Assembly: GCF_932526225.1 (NCBI RefSeq) | Contig: NC_064039.1 | Span: forward strand, 7,563,459-7,627,458 | Direction of reading: 5' to 3' | Length of the DNA: 64,000 nucleotides | Source: Nematostella vectensis | Taxonomy: Eukaryota > Cnidaria > Anthozoa > Actiniaria > Edwardsiidae | Shown: positions 32,101 to 43,131 of the stretch, one piece after another | Layout: the number at the start of each line of letters is the position of its first letter | Position numbering within the stretch: position 1 is the stretch's first letter | Notes under the pieces: generated by a model | The model's database searches: none | Told to the model about the DNA's origin: nothing | The model's input: the letters and a program-made list of their open reading frames with translations, nothing else | Position numbers and translations under genes: made by a program

Positions 32101-33242
32101 CTCACCAGTGGAGTAAAATCACCACGTACAACTAGGTATAACAGGTCAACAGTACGAGTCTTGTATTGAGTAGGGAGCCGTACACACCCAACTGGGTGTA
32201 TTGTCTTAGTAGCTAACCATCCCTTCAATGGCTGGTGGATTTTCTGGAGTGGCTTTCGTGTAATTTGTCTGTACAGCCTAATGGGAATGACATTTGCCTC
32301 AGCACCAGTGTCGGCTTTAACTTTGACTTGACAGTTACTTATGGTGACATTGATCATGCTTTTGCTCCTTGACGCTGATACATCCACTGACCTCAGCTCA
32401 ACTGAAGCAAAGTAGGCATGAGTTGCATCATCGTCATCGTTGTATTTACTGGCGGCTTTTTCAACTTGATTCACACTGCTCTTCCTTGTAGATCTACACA
32501 CCCTCGCGAAGTGACCGACCTTTTTACATTTTCTGCACTCTTGCTTAAAGGCTGGACATTTACCTTGCGAAAATGAATGCCTGAGACCACAAAATTTGCA
32601 TAAAGGGTCATCTTGCCTCACTTTGTTATTTTGCGACATGGAGCTCTTGATGTTATGAATGTTAGATGCTGATTGCTCAACAATGCCAGTGGGTAGATTG
32701 AACTTCATCTTTTGTGCCTCTGAGGCTTCGTAGGTACGACAATAATCATGTGCTGACTGTAATGTCAAGTCTGGTTTCTTCAACAGTTCACCTCTCAGTT
32801 GATCAGACAACACTCCGCCGACCATTCGGTCTCGAATCAGCGAATCTTTTAGAGTCCCAAATTCACATGTAAGGGCTAGTCGTTTCAAGTCACTCACAAA
32901 ATTATCAATCCGTTCTCCCTCTTTCTGGCTTCGTTGATTAAACACCAATCTCTCATATATCACATTTCTAGCACCTCGACAAAGTTCTTCAAATTTCTTA
33001 CAGACGTTCTCAAAGGATTCTGGACTTTCATCGGTACCGTATGTAAATTGACTGTATTCCTCGATCGCTTCACTCCCAGCGCAATTAAGCAACATGTTTA
33101 CCTTGATCTTGTCGGATTTGTTCTCCTTTTCTGCTGCTGCTAGGTAGATCTCAAATCGCATGATAAACTTTCTCCAATTTTCTGCAGCTTGGGCATCCAG
33201 TATTAATGGACCTGGCTTGTTGAACGATTCCCTCTCCGCCAT
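29199..33242 (-). CDS. Gag-Pol polyprotein of Ty3/gypsy-like element (1347 aa)
   Basis: A single frame encodes Gag (about 1-235), a CCHC zinc knuckle (CRKCKKVGHFARVC, 236-249), preceded by a second cysteine-rich CKFCGLRH segment, an aspartic protease (DTGA at 311-314), reverse transcriptase (about 460-660, with VDD at 614-616 in place of the commoner YxDD), RNase H (NADAS near 760, the ELLA region near 799, TDHKPLES near 824) and integrase (H977, H980, C1010, C1013, then D1041, D1094 and E1138 as the DDE triad). A proline/threonine-rich repeat lies near the C-terminus. The order protease-RT-RNase H-integrase is that of Ty3/gypsy. No gag/pol frameshift or stop, so Gag and Pol would be made as one polyprotein. 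No envelope gene. The ATG at 33242 lies about 95 bp after the primer site. Confidence 0.95.
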   Translation of the reverse strand: MAERESFNKPGPLILDAQAAENWRKFIMRFEIYLAAAEKENKSDKIKVNMLLNCAGSEAIEEYSQFTYGTDESPESFENVCKKFEELCRGARNVIYERLVFNQRSQKEGERIDNFVSDLKRLALTCEFGTLKDSLIRDRMVGGVLSDQLRGELLKKPDLTLQSAHDYCRTYEASEAQKMKFNLPTGIVEQSASNIHNIKSSMSQNNKVRQDDPLCKFCGLRHSFSQGKCPAFKQECRKCKKVGHFARVCRSTRKSSVNQVEKAASKYNDDDDATHAYFASVELRSVDVSASRSKSMINVTISNCQVKVKADTGAEANVIPIRLYRQITRKPLQKIHQPLKGWLATKTIHPVGCVRLPTQYKTRTVDLLYLVVRGDFTPLVSCDACLDLEVLQFMNLDLIQRQPTAPDAQDSKHSLPDIITTDPVLKNFQDCFSDKPGRLPNEITLETDESVTPVIHPPRKLPISLLGPVKEKLSEMEQDGIIVKEEEHTPWVSSMLVVDKRREKGKGQLTKEEIRICIDPRDLNTALKRVHHPMVTIEEVADKLANTVVFTALDACSGFWQLPVDEASSKLLTFNTPWGRYRFCRLPFGVAPAPEIYQREMERLFEGVPVEIIVDDFLIHAQDQSEMDEKLSMVLERSREVGLKFNPSKVKLRVDEVSYVGHRLTSQGLQPDPEKIKAIIDMPPPTDKEGVQRLIGTVNYLDKFIQNKAEIQGPISQLLQKDAIFVWDTPQQNAFEQLKRVISSSPVLSYFDNNKQTVLNADASSTGLGAVVMQDGRPVAYGSRTLTNAEKHYANIERELLAITWGVQKFHTYFYGRSVIVQTDHKPLESIFKKPLNDAPPRLQRMLLKLTKYDLNVNYVPGKQQVLSDCLSRAPIHIPETPSNDSDEVQVNLVDKLGLDNDALSKFRSCTNTDETSQVVMNYVLTGWPSDRGQIDEIAREYFNYREELSVEDGLLFKSDRIVVPRGMRAEVLDEIHGAHMGESKSLSYARDYVFWPGMSAQVKDRVRSCGICNAFRNQQQKETLRPHDIPGLPWQIVGTDLFDYGGHTYLVVTDFYSKYFEIELLRQSTATCIINNLKKIFARYGIPDQVISDNGSQYSNTRNLFDSTHQFKVFAKEWGFQHITSSPEYPQSNGAAEKAVQTAKRILKKADADGKDPFEGLLKYRNTPFEDIGVSPVQLLMSRRTRTMLPTHKRLLLPQQVNPDTVVKALKTRQEKAAAYYNQNSKDLPPLESGSKVRIRTGSEKQWRTAEVLPRSYMVQDDRGRVYRRNRRHIISTPLDQPIRLQPSSPVLTGVPVKPLTPPQTPVVSDQPKPQTPAVSDVPMKQPVTTRSGRLVQKPDRLIESC

Positions 33243-33336
33243 GTTGTTTTGAGATCGATTCGAATGGCCTTTATCTCCTTGTTTAACTCTATTTACGTCT
33301 CAGAGTCGTAGCCTGCATTCTTCTTTTCCAATTTAG

Positions 33337-33349
33337 ACTTCTGACACCA
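33337..33349 (-). promoter_or_regulatory. primer-binding site, tRNA-Leu type
   Basis: On minus, TGGTGTCAGAAGT directly follows the 5' LTR. It is complementary to the 3' end of animal tRNA-Leu species ending in ACTTCTGACA plus CCA, over 13 nt. Confidence 0.8.
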
Positions 33350-33512
33350 TGTTATAAGACGGTTGTCGGCCAATTCAACACATTTAATCTCTTAATTCTC
33401 TGACACAAAACTCCATGCAAAACGCCATGTGACTGTTTAACGACAACACGTGAGCCCGCGGTACGATGGGCTCCTAAGGGGGGGAGGGTAGTAACAAACT
33501 AATATTATAACA
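33350..33512 (-). repeat. 5' LTR (163 bp)
   Basis: Same sequence as the other LTR. Should hold the promoter for the element's leftward transcription; no clear TATA box was assigned. Confidence 0.95.
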
Positions 33513-35237
33513 TTGGCGAAGTGTTTTCTATTGCAATGCTACCCACAATGAAGCGAAGAATAATTTAAAATCGAGAATTGTATGCGAAAAAAGAAAATAT
33601 CATTTTGTTGTAGGTTTCAAAAACAGCGCGTGCTCGTGAGAATGTCGTCATTCTTGATTGCGAATGCAGCTCGCGCGCACAATGCAAAAACAATTCAAAG
33701 ACTAAAAGATATCTGCTAAATTTTGCAGATTTGTTTGCTAAAGTTAAATAATCATTTGACTACCAGGTTGAGATATAAAGATGGCGGTAAAAGTTGTAAC
33801 CACACAACGTTCTTCAGCAAGAAGACATGAAGACGGGAACCGTATTAGCACGCGAATATGTTTTCTCATGTAATTTGGTTGACATCTCGATCTACGTCAC
33901 AAATGACTGGACCCGGGCCTTTCAGTTCACGGCCTTTTTTCCGAAGGTTGACCAAAATACCTCAATATTACAGATTTGAGTTATTCACGCGAACGTGCGT
34001 TTTAAAGGGTCTATACGGACCACATACCATTGGAAGATGAAAATATAAGGAATTGACAAAGTCTTTCAACTCTAAAAGGTTATATGGACTTTAAGAATGT
34101 ACGCACGGATTGAAATTTAACGTATCCAGGTATCTGGTATCTTTATCACTGCGGTGGCCCTCATTTAGGGGTCATAAAGATGTGGAAATACCTTGTTGGA
34201 AAGGGAAACTAAAATCAATTGATCTTATCATATATTCTCAATTTATTTTAGAACATTTATATTTTATGATTTTATCACGGATATGATATGAACTTAGTCT
34301 CTCTCCAATTCGACTACCAAGAGATTGGTATGATACACACCATATGATATGATATAGAACCGGTTGTAAATCCACCTGAGTGCCAGGGACCGCTAGTCGG
34401 GAACGTGTTAGTCGGGTTGTTTGGTGGAGAAGTGTGCGGGACCCGAAATGATCCCAGGACCCAAAGCGATCCCCAAAAGTCCCCCAACTGATCCCGGGAC
34501 CCGAAACAATCCTAATTAGTCCCCGACCTTAATGAATTGAAGTAACGAAAAGAACCTTCTGGCCCCATGCTTAGGGACCCAGCGTTCTTTTTCGCCGCCG
34601 AAGAAAGAACGCGCTGGAGCCTCGAACATGTTAGGGCCCCCTAAAATAGAGAAAACAGATTGCTTAACTGGAAATACAAGAATTATTTAACGCTCAGTAA
34701 TACCTTTATTTTCTGTTACAAGAACGATGTACAGGCATACCCGATGCGCCAACAGTAGGCGCATAACGTGCGTAAAACAACACTATTGCTTTAGCTGACC
34801 AGTGACGAATTGCAATATTATCTAGATGAAAGCCAAAATATGCAGTTGAAATATCTGAAAACTTCTAAAAAAAACATGGACATCGTTATAGTGCAGTTGG
34901 AAATAGCTAAATATGGCGACTTCAAACATTAGTTCGTCAAAGTAAGGACATTTTGTAGTTTCTTATTTAAGTCCTCAGAAAAGTGGCATTTTTATATAGA
35001 AAATCCTAAATGAGAACGCGCCAAAATATTTGAAAACGCCTTAATATTCTATTAGAGGCTCTATAAAGCCCAATAAGCCTCCAATAAGCCCCAAACCTCC
35101 TGTTCAAGATGACTTCAAGCCCTCTTATCTATTCCAAATACAGGACTGTAACAGGCATCAACATCAAAATACTGGATGGGGCATGATATAGCCTCGTTCC
35201 CTGGCTTCTATTGGCTGAGCGGCAAAACACATGAATG
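33513..35237. other. intergenic stretch with CCCGAAA/GATCCC repeats
   Basis: No gene recognised. From about 34430 to 34540, short degenerate repeats of GGGACCCGAAA / GATCCCNGGACC occur. Elsewhere AT-rich. Confidence 0.45.
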
Positions 35238-35446
35238 TGTAGTTCCAGAAAATATCCATACACCCTTCTGGAATTTCCAACCCCCTGGAAAAAAATTAAT
35301 ACAGTAACTGTTAAGGAAAAAGGGCATTTTAACCCCCACCCTCTGGAAATTCCTGGGCGTTTGAACCCCAACCCCCCCCCCCCCCCGGAATTTCCAATCC
35401 CCTCAATGTGGGGGGGGAGGGGTATGGATATTTTTCTAGAACTACA
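35238..35446. mobile_element. MITE with TGTAGTTC ends
   Basis: The left end TGTAGTTCCAGAAAATATCC and the right end GGATATTTTTCTAGAACTACA are inverted repeats of about 27 bp. The centre is rich in GGAATTTCC palindromic words and a C-run. Long frames here on both strands reflect the palindromic structure. Confidence 0.8.
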
Positions 35447-36055
35447 CAATCCGCAAATCAGCGTGTCTATGGACTTGTATGGAAATAGGTTGAAATGTCT
35501 ATGGCTTATAAGGGAAACTGTTATCCAATCGTTTCAGCATGAAATCAGTTGGGATTATTTATTAATTAAACTGAGCCCGGTTTTGGTAGATCGTCAAAGT
35601 GCAAGTGTGAATTTAACATGATATTTTGGGAGTAGGTCTGGAACCCGCCATACATTTTTTCCTTTTGTTGTGGCTGTATAGTGTGCAACCATATACACCA
35701 TGTATATGGTACACAAGGCTCCGCTATCAGTAAGCTGTCAATGAGTTAACGTGTCAGAAAAAAATGCTGAGTGCTGAACTCAAATTTTATATTCTAAACC
35801 AAATTAAATATCATTAATTATATTTGACCACCTAATCTGTTTTTATTTTTCATAAAATAATGTTTTACTAAGCTTTGGCACTAAAATATTTGACCACCTA
35901 ATATGTTTTTATTTTTGTTTTATTAAGCTTTGGCACTAAAATACAGCATTGTCATCACATCGTGAGAATAATTTATGCAGCAGCAATAGATTATGGTAAA
36001 TTATAAATTTTGCACTGAAAATGTGAGTGAACAGCAAATCACTTGTTTACCTGTA
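35447..36055. other. AT-rich non-coding stretch
   Basis: Contains a short local duplication (TATTTGACCACCTAATNTGT at about 35820 and 35887, followed by AAGCTTTGGCACTAAAATA). No gene seen. Confidence 0.5.
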
Positions 36056-36210
36056 CACAGCGGCGTAGCCAGGATTTTTAACAGGAGGGGGCCCAAAAGG
36101 CCATTTCGAGGCATATTCTCCTGTGTTTTAGATAATGCCTCATATCTTTACTGTATTTTTGGCTGCTAGAAGGGGGGGCCTTGGCCACCCCCCTGGCTAC
36201 GCCCCTGCTG
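36056..36210. mobile_element. MITE with GGCGTAGCCAGG ends
   Basis: GGCGTAGCCAGG (36062-36073) and CCTGGCTACGCC (36192-36203) are perfect inverses, with a weaker CAGC/GCTG extension outside. GC-rich sub-ends, no ORF. Confidence 0.75.
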
Positions 36211-36396
36211 TACATCCAAATGGGGTTTAGAGAGAAGCACTAAAGAGGGCCGTCATTGGTGAGGGAGGGTGGGGGGGCTACCAAGTTTTAAAATATTTGG
36301 GAATTTGAATAAAATAAGACCATAAAAAAAAGTAAAATCCAAGGAAATTACTTGGTACACAGGTGAATTACCTCATGCTAGAACATCTGTTTTTCC

Positions 36397-37254
36397 TTAT
36401 AACCCATTGACTCCTGGCTATTTTTCAGCTGAATTTACAAGAAACAGACTGAAAACAGATACCCCCCCCATTCTTTTATATAGCACGTCAAAATCAAACA
36501 CCGCTGCACCTCGTCAGCGATATCCTAGCTTTTCAAACAGTGCTTTGCGGTCCCCACTTTTGATCCCTCGTCATTGTGCTTATGCGAGCACAATTTGATG
36601 GAATACAGCTATGTGCACATTGTGAGAGTGTCCTAGGACATCATGAAGTCTATTGGGACATAATTGAGTGCTGTGCTTATGGATATTTGCAAGCAAAGGT
36701 GGATTCATGGTAATTTTTTTTTCTTGTTTTGGCTTTGCCTGGATGACAAAATATTTTTCTAATGAATCACCACAGCTCTCCTAAATGCTGTCTTTTCTGA
36801 AAACCAATTGATTCCAAAACTGTTTACACTGCTATTCTGGGACTGTATGAACAGGAATTCATTTGGCTTCGGGATGAAAAGACTTATGAAAAACATTGTG
36901 TTTTGAGGCAATATGAAAATGAACCTGGAGGATCAGAATGAAGGTATCTATTTGTGTCTTGAGCTGTGTTTGCTGATCTCTTCCTTGTGTGGTATTTTTA
37001 GCGTTTTGTTAAGAGGGGTGATTCTGCTTTTCTTTCCTTTTTCGATTTGAAATTTGTCAAAGAACCTGTGCTATTATTTGGCCTAAGAGTAGTTGCTATC
37101 ACCTTGGTAGGATGCATATTTTCAAGACCATTTATCTCTTAGACTGATGCCTGAGTATCTTCATCTTGTTGTGTTGATTTTGCATTATGAAATTTTTTGG
37201 GTTGTGGGTACTTCTAAAAGCCGGTACAGGCCGGTTCAGGGGTCAATGTGTTAA
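36397..37254. mobile_element. piggyBac-like non-autonomous element
   Basis: The left end (TTATAACCCATTGACTCCTGG) and the inverted right end (TTAACACATTGACCCCTGA) have the TTAA-plus-ACCC style of piggyBac elements; the left TTAA has mutated to TTAT. The interior resembles 11641-12673 in inverse orientation, for example TGTGCTTATGGATATTTGCA. No transposase. Confidence 0.55.
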
Positions 37255-37483
37255 AAACAAGATAAATGGTAGAAGCCCAACCTTTTCATAAGGAGAGGTG
37301 TATGTACGCACCAAACTCAAACAATAAAAAAGATTCATTTTTTTATTGAAAATCTATAAAAAAAAATCCCCTTTTTCCATATAATATCTCTGACTGCACC
37401 CAGTCCCCCCACCCCCTAGCAAACCCTGGCTAGGTGTCTGTGTTATGGCCATCAATTGCAAGATTTGATTTGTTTTGGCTGTG

Positions 37484-40400
37484 CTAAACCACAGGGTAGG
37501 CAGTAGCAACAAGTGACGTTCTTCTGTCCCTGTACGTTATGATCTTGACCCTTTTCCCGTTCATTTGGCAGGTACACTTCCCGTTAGGGTACTTGAGGAA
37601 GCACGTGGTGTAGAGAGACAGTTCGAATTCTGGGCTTGTTCCGACGAAAAAACCGCCGATCGGCTTCTGGACGGTGTGGTACTTGAACCGAGCTGTCACT
37701 ATACGGGGCTACGAGGGGGAAAATCAGAAAATCAGCATAGTCCCTTGCGGTCTATTTATGGATTTCGGTGTGTCATTCATATATGGTTCACCATAGTGTC
37801 CCCAACCCTAACGAACCCTAACCATTACTAGTGAACCTTATGCGAAGGATCTACGGAAATTCCTTTGGTTGAGTAGGGGTCAGGGGGAGGTTGAGTCACA
37901 TCATCAGCCACAGGAGACCCAAAGAACCACAGGAAACCTATGACGAGCCAAATGGATCCTAGGTCCTCCGGTACACAACAAAACAGCATGGTGACAGAAA
38001 TTGCAAGTCAAAAAATGGGCGTTCATCTCTCAGATCGAGCTTGTAAACAGTGAAAACAAGAAATTATTCGGTAAAATTGGTAACCATTTAACCGGTCCTC
38101 ATTTACCCGAGAGCCCCATAATACTCCCAAACTACGCATCCCTCAATTATTAATTCCCACTGCAATTTAAAAGAATGGTTCTATGATCCCTCACATCTGA
38201 ACACGAACCTGGAGCTAGTTAACGGGCGAGCTTACAAAAAGGTACCTCATATCGGCGCCAATTTAACCCTGTCTAGAAAACCCAGGGCGTAGCAGGGTGG
38301 TGGGGCACTTGGGTCATGACCCCTCAAATGGCTAAAAAAAACTTATAAGAAAAAGACCAGTAGGAGCGTGACTGTGCCCCCAATATTTTAATTCAATACA
38401 ATATGTGCCTGTATCGTGTCCCCCGACTTCCGAAGCCTTCTACAGCTCGTCACAAACCTGATGCTACTTAACGAGCGACCTTAAAAAGGTACCCCAAGGT
38501 TTAAGAAAGACATGGAGAGTGATGGATGCTATACGTATTTTACCTCTGCTGTATTTGCGACAATGAAGCCCTCGTAGTCAGCCTCCTTCTTCTTCTCCTC
38601 TCGATAAAAGCGAACCCAGTTATGCATACCCCCAACGACGTCTTGAGGCCGGCGACTTCTCTTTATCTCTCCTAAGTGCATGTAAAAGATTCTTTTTTCT
38701 AATGATGGTCTTGGATACTGTATATAGCTATGGTGGTGTTGATGCGAATGGATGTGATAATGATGATGATTATGGTGATATGATGGCAATGATAACGGTG
38801 GTAGTGGTAGTGATGATGGTGGTAGTGGTGATGGTGATTTTGATAGTGATGATGGTAAATAATGATGGGATATAACAATGATGATAATGCCAATGGTGAT
38901 CATGATGATGATGATGATGATGATGATGATAAAATATTAGTGACGATGATGCCAGTGGTGATAATGAAGGTGATGTACAGAATAAAGGAGGTGTACAGAA
39001 AGGTGTTACTTACCAACAAACACGTGCTCAAAGCCAGAAGTGTCGCCAGCAGTTTTTCGACGGTAAAAATTAAACCATAATTTGATCAGCAGCTTCTTGA
39101 ACGAACCCTATATAAACAGTATTAGTGTCATGGAATATCCAAGTTTTTGCGTTACCTCCATAGGGGGTACATCCTTGGAAACCCAGGGGGAGGGGCGGTA
39201 GTTTCAGTTAAATCTTTGTTTATCAAGGGTAACATATTTAACCGAATATACAGTTTTCTAACATATGGCCCTCGGTTAGTGAGCACTGTCACTGGGGGTG
39301 GTCACTGCCAGAGGGTTTATTGCGTCCCCAGTGGTTCTTTTACGTCCCTTCGGTTCAGGTTAGTGTAGTGCAGCTGGAAGAGACGGGACCTCGGGTTTAG
39401 TGTCCTTATCCGAGAAGACTGGAAACACGAGAGAATAACTTCAACTCACTTGTGACACAAATTCGAATCAAGGCAGGAACCCGGAAAAATCCCCAGTTTG
39501 AGCCAGGAATCGAACCTGGGCCACAGCGGTGAGAGGCCGACGCGCTAACACACTAGGCCACCCGTGCTTCCAGAGAAAGGAAGGAGAAGACTTTCTAGCC
39601 GTTCTTTGTGTCGGTCACGCAATGCTCAAGGGAGACTACCTTCCCCTACGCAGTCTCTGGGTTCCTGTGGGTGTAAGGGGTAGAAAACAATGTGTGGTCC
39701 CGGTTTCCTAATGCTCAGTGTATGATCTTACCCGGCTTTTGGGTACAAGTCTCTCGTGCACAAGATAGTTATGGGTGAGCTTCATCACATCTGTTGCCAT
39801 GACAGCCTCGATGAACCCTTTTTTCTCTTCTCTTTCTTGTTTGGATTCATGTTCCTTGTTCCCAGTGTAAAGGAAATAGTTGTCAAACAATGCTGTGTGA
39901 GAAAAAAAAGATGTTTCGAATGGTGATTATGGTCGGTTGATTGTCTGTCCGCTCGGTCCTTCCGCCTGTCTGTCTAGGCCCGTCTGTCTACATGTTTGTC
40001 TAGCTGTGGCTGCGCGCCAGTCCTCCGGTTCATCTGGTTATTGAACATACCTTCCATACTTGAGAAAGTGGTATGCTTAAGCCGCGTTTCGTTTACCCAA
40101 GTAAACAGTGGCAGCGGTGCTACGTCGTCACGCATGCTCGGGCGGGTATGATTCTGTAAGCTGATGTTATAGTCGACACCATGGTACAGCCGATTGATAT
40201 CTGCTTGAAACAACCTTTGGCAAAACTCTGGATCCAGACTTCTTGAGCTACTACTGTAAACCAAGGAAATGTATATTTGGTGATTAATATCATTGAAAAA
40301 AGCAAGTGAAATGGACAAATAATGTCGATGGACAAATAATGAGGGAACAGAAAATGCCATCTCCGACACTAGCCTCGTCCTTGGCTTCTATTGGCTGAAC

Positions 40401-41473
40401 GGATTGTCGGTTGATGACGTCACTGTTGCGTTTAGTATAAATCCACCGTTCTCGTTTTCTATGAGGGGGGAGGGGGTGAATAGGGGTATGTAAATCCGCC
40501 GATCCGCTACATTTTCGGGGCAAATCCGTGGATCCGCAGATTTTTAAGATCCGCATGGTTTGACAGATAAATAATAGCATCGATTGAAATTCATTTCAAA
40601 TCCGAAATTCGACCGTCAAAGCAGTCGAAATCCGAAATCCGCGCCCAAATTGTTAACTGATCCGTGATCCTCCGAGTTTCCAAAATCCGCCAATCCGCTG
40701 AAATAATCATCAAAATCCGTAATCCGTGAGCATTTCGGGGCCGAATCCGCGAACCTATTCACCCCCTCCCTCCTATGAGTCAAATAGGCGCTACGCGCGT
40801 CGTTGACTATCTATTGACTCATAGAAAACTCGAACTAGTAGTCTAATTGTTAAATAAAAGCTACTTCGACCACCATTAGTCTTTTTTTTCCTTATATTTG
40901 AGCCGGCTGGATATATGCCCCGCTGACCAGGTGGATATTAGCCTGTCTGTAGTGGTTATTCAGGGATTTCCACCGGGACATAAAATGTATCGAGTCATAT
41001 ATTTGTTTTGTTTTGTCCGCGCGTGGTTTGTCCGCGCGAGTTTCTTTACGCTACAATCATCTGGTGAACGTCGACTGCAAGCTAGTCCTAGTCCATTTAG
41101 CAGTCATTCTGTCCTCGTGTAACAGAGGTGAGTTTGTGAACCGTGATACCAATAATTTCCGAATGAATTCCACACAAAATTCTACAAATACTTCGAAGCA
41201 ATTTATCTCACAAAATCTTGATTTGCAGGTATATATATTGCGTGTCCATAAGTTGACACCGACACCATACACAGAACAGTCTATCCTGACTATGAACATT
41301 CGTTTTGAGTTTGACTCGTATGCCCGCCGTATGCCCTGTATAACAATACTGCGTTAGCACTCTAGCTTTGTACCAACACGATTTTAAAGGCTTACTTACT
41401 GTGATGTCGTTATCAAGTTGACAATCATAACTGACCAAATAACAGAACTTAGCGTCAGTGCTTTAGTCATCAT
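37484..41473 (-). CDS. EndoU (XendoU) family secreted endoribonuclease, 6 exons
   Basis: Predicted exons on minus: 41400-41473, 40051-40253, 39732-39892, 39014-39107, 38544-38671 and 37484-37708 (74, 203, 161, 94, 128 and 225 nt). The phases agree and give 294 aa, normal for a single EndoU domain. Exon 1 encodes a hydrophobic signal peptide starting MMTKALTLSSVIWSV. Family motifs follow: PLFTWVNE (exon 2), FIEAVMATDVMKLTHNYL (exon 3), SGFEHVFVGE with the catalytic His (exons 4-5), HNWVRFY with the second His, and QKPIGGFFVGTSPEFE with the expected Lys (exon 6). EndoU enzymes are Mn-dependent RNases cutting at uridines and leaving 2',3'-cyclic phosphate. The exon 5 donor is GTAAAA, a little weak. 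The gene looks intact. A related broken copy lies at 52072-56461. Confidence 0.85.
38284..38450. mobile_element. MITE remnant in EndoU intron 5
   Basis: GGGCGTAGCAGGG at the left and CCTTCTACAGCTC at the right are degraded inverted ends of the same family as 4856-5006. The interior GGGGCACTTGG matches that family too. Confidence 0.5.
38729..38930. repeat. (GAT/GGT)n microsatellite in EndoU intron 4
   Basis: Impure ATG/GGT trinucleotide repeats end in about nine perfect GAT units near 38903-38930. The EndoU copy of block B has a matching CAT/CAC-rich tract at 55418-55620. The histidine- or aspartate-rich frames seen here are translations of the microsatellite. Confidence 0.85.
39200..39575 (-). 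mobile_element. tRNA-derived SINE in EndoU intron 3
   Basis: On minus the head contains GGTGGCCTAGTGTGTTAGCG (A box) and, about 30 nt later, GGTTCGATTCC (B box), a standard tRNA-derived Pol III promoter. It is followed by a 300-bp non-tRNA body. The EndoU copy in block B (about 55200-55235) lacks this segment, so it is an insertion specific to this copy. Confidence 0.75.
40466..40772. mobile_element. about 310-bp TIR element in EndoU intron 1, copy 2
   Basis: The same GGGGGTGAATAGG...CCTATTCACCCCC element as at 7353-7670, flanked by CTATGAG (40459-40465) and CTATGAG (40773-40779), a 7-bp TSD. The interior is nearly the same, with ATCCGC-rich words. Confidence 0.85.
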
Positions 41474-43131
41474 TGTTAACTCGAATTTGCCAGACTAGAA
41501 TACCTTGCTGGCGAAGAAAACTAGCGAATACAGAAAGCTCTGAGTTGGGGGGTAGCCTAAAAGGCGATGGAAGCTTAAACCATCGTGTTAGAGTTAACGT
41601 CACTTCCGGCTTACGGCATTTACGTCACATCCTAATTAGTCCTAGGTCAGGTTTATACAATAGGAAATATATATATATTATATTTAATTAATGATCACTT
41701 ACTTTCTGGTTAGACATCTAATTTATGCATTTAATTTTCACCATGGAGTGTTTAAAACAAAGCACTTCTTATTTCCTTATCACAGGATGGTCTGAATTCT
41801 TACCTTTTGCCAGCAGCAAAGCGGTCAATTTTGTAAAACCAGAGGGAGAGTAGACAAGAGGAACACGGATGAATGTCAGTCTGATCCATGGAGTAGAGAC
41901 GTGTACCCGCTGATCCTTATTCCTTCGTAACGTCGCCATCTTTGTGTGACGGGTTTGCACACAACCTATTGTATACTGTCTGGCTTTGTTTTAATGATAG
42001 TTTGGGTGAGCGAGTCGTCCTTTAGCGCTGATCTTTGCAATTAAACAAGAAGGGTTCTTTTAGAATGAAAAGATTTGATATAGCTAGAGTGAACTCAAAC
42101 AGTTGTACACCGGTGACCGGAAATGGTGTACATACAAACATTGAAGTGTTGTGTTATAGATGTTTTTTACCTATCCCATTCTCTCCTTGACAGTCCTCAA
42201 GGAAGCTTGTAGGTTTACCCCGGTTATATTGGTACCGTCTCCTCGTTTTTTTATAATTTTTATATTTGATACTGGTGCGCATGCTGGGACATGGTTGGTG
42301 TATACAAGAAAAACGCAACCAGTTAATCAACAGATCACAAAGTGAGCGCGTCATCAATTTTAAACTTCGCGGAGAACCGTCAATGTTTATGCGATTGCTC
42401 TAGATTTTTTGCCAAAGACGATGGAGAGTGCTCACATTTAAAAATGTTATTTGTATTAACACGCAATAATGTAGTAGCACATACAAAGTAAACAACATAT
42501 TTTGCACTTATTTGAGACTGACGCATTGCCAAAATCCATTCAATATGTGGTGATACAGCCTCTGTGAAGGTTAGATAAAAATCTGTGGAAGGGAGAAAGT
42601 TAGATGTGTATTTAGAATTTCGACCCTTAAAAATGGACGGCGAAGTTCAGCCTGTTCGAAAAGAATTCATGTTCGCCTTTATTATCGCGAGTTTTTGCAA
42701 ATACAACCGCCAATTGTGTACAATAACTCATACCAAATTTGGTTTGGCTATGTTCAATAAAAAGAAAGTTGTAACATTTTGAATAACACTACCTTTTAGA
42801 ACATTTTTCCGCAAAACTGATAAAAACACATAATTCACAATATTTCAACAGTCAACCGTTGAATTTTAGAGATATTTGTGGATGAAAAAAATCGGTCCTT
42901 TAAAAAAATTCTATGATCGGTTATATTGCATAGAAGCGCTTTGTTGGGGCAGGGGATTATTTTAAAGTGGGGGACAATCTCGGGTTGTGTTTTCGTGGTG
43001 GCGGGGGTTGTTAATTTCACACCACACAGCGGTATGCAAATCGAGAGCGTGTTGGAAATGCATACCTCAGTCAGGGGGGAGCAAAGACGAGGGTCAAGTG
43101 TGAACTGTTGTTTACAATACAACACCATATG
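41474..43131. other. upstream region of EndoU; possible minus-strand exons
   Basis: On minus, 41804-41939 has an ATG in good context (AAGATGGCGACG) and 45 codons up to a good donor (AAAAG|GTAAGA). A second exon-like segment ends at a GTAAAA donor near 42166. Joined, they stay open, but I recognise no product, and downstream exons are not obvious. The rest is AT-rich. Confidence 0.25.

Larger units (their letters stand above)
28944..33512 (-). mobile_element. Ty3/gypsy-like LTR retrotransposon, complete
   Basis: The 4569-bp element has identical 163-bp LTRs, a 5-bp TSD TTGGC (28939-28943 and 33513-33517), a primer-binding site, a polypurine tract and one long Gag-Pol ORF. No disruption was seen. 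Identical LTRs mean recent insertion. Transcribed leftward in this window. Confidence 0.93.

Noticed and set aside
35129-35621. Two overlapping proline/glycine-rich frames of over 100 codons
   Set aside because: They arise from the palindromic MITE at 35238-35446 and its C/G runs.
38529-38903. Histidine-rich minus-strand frame of 124 codons
   Set aside because: Only its last part (exon 5 of EndoU) is real; the histidine-rich portion is a translated microsatellite in the intron.
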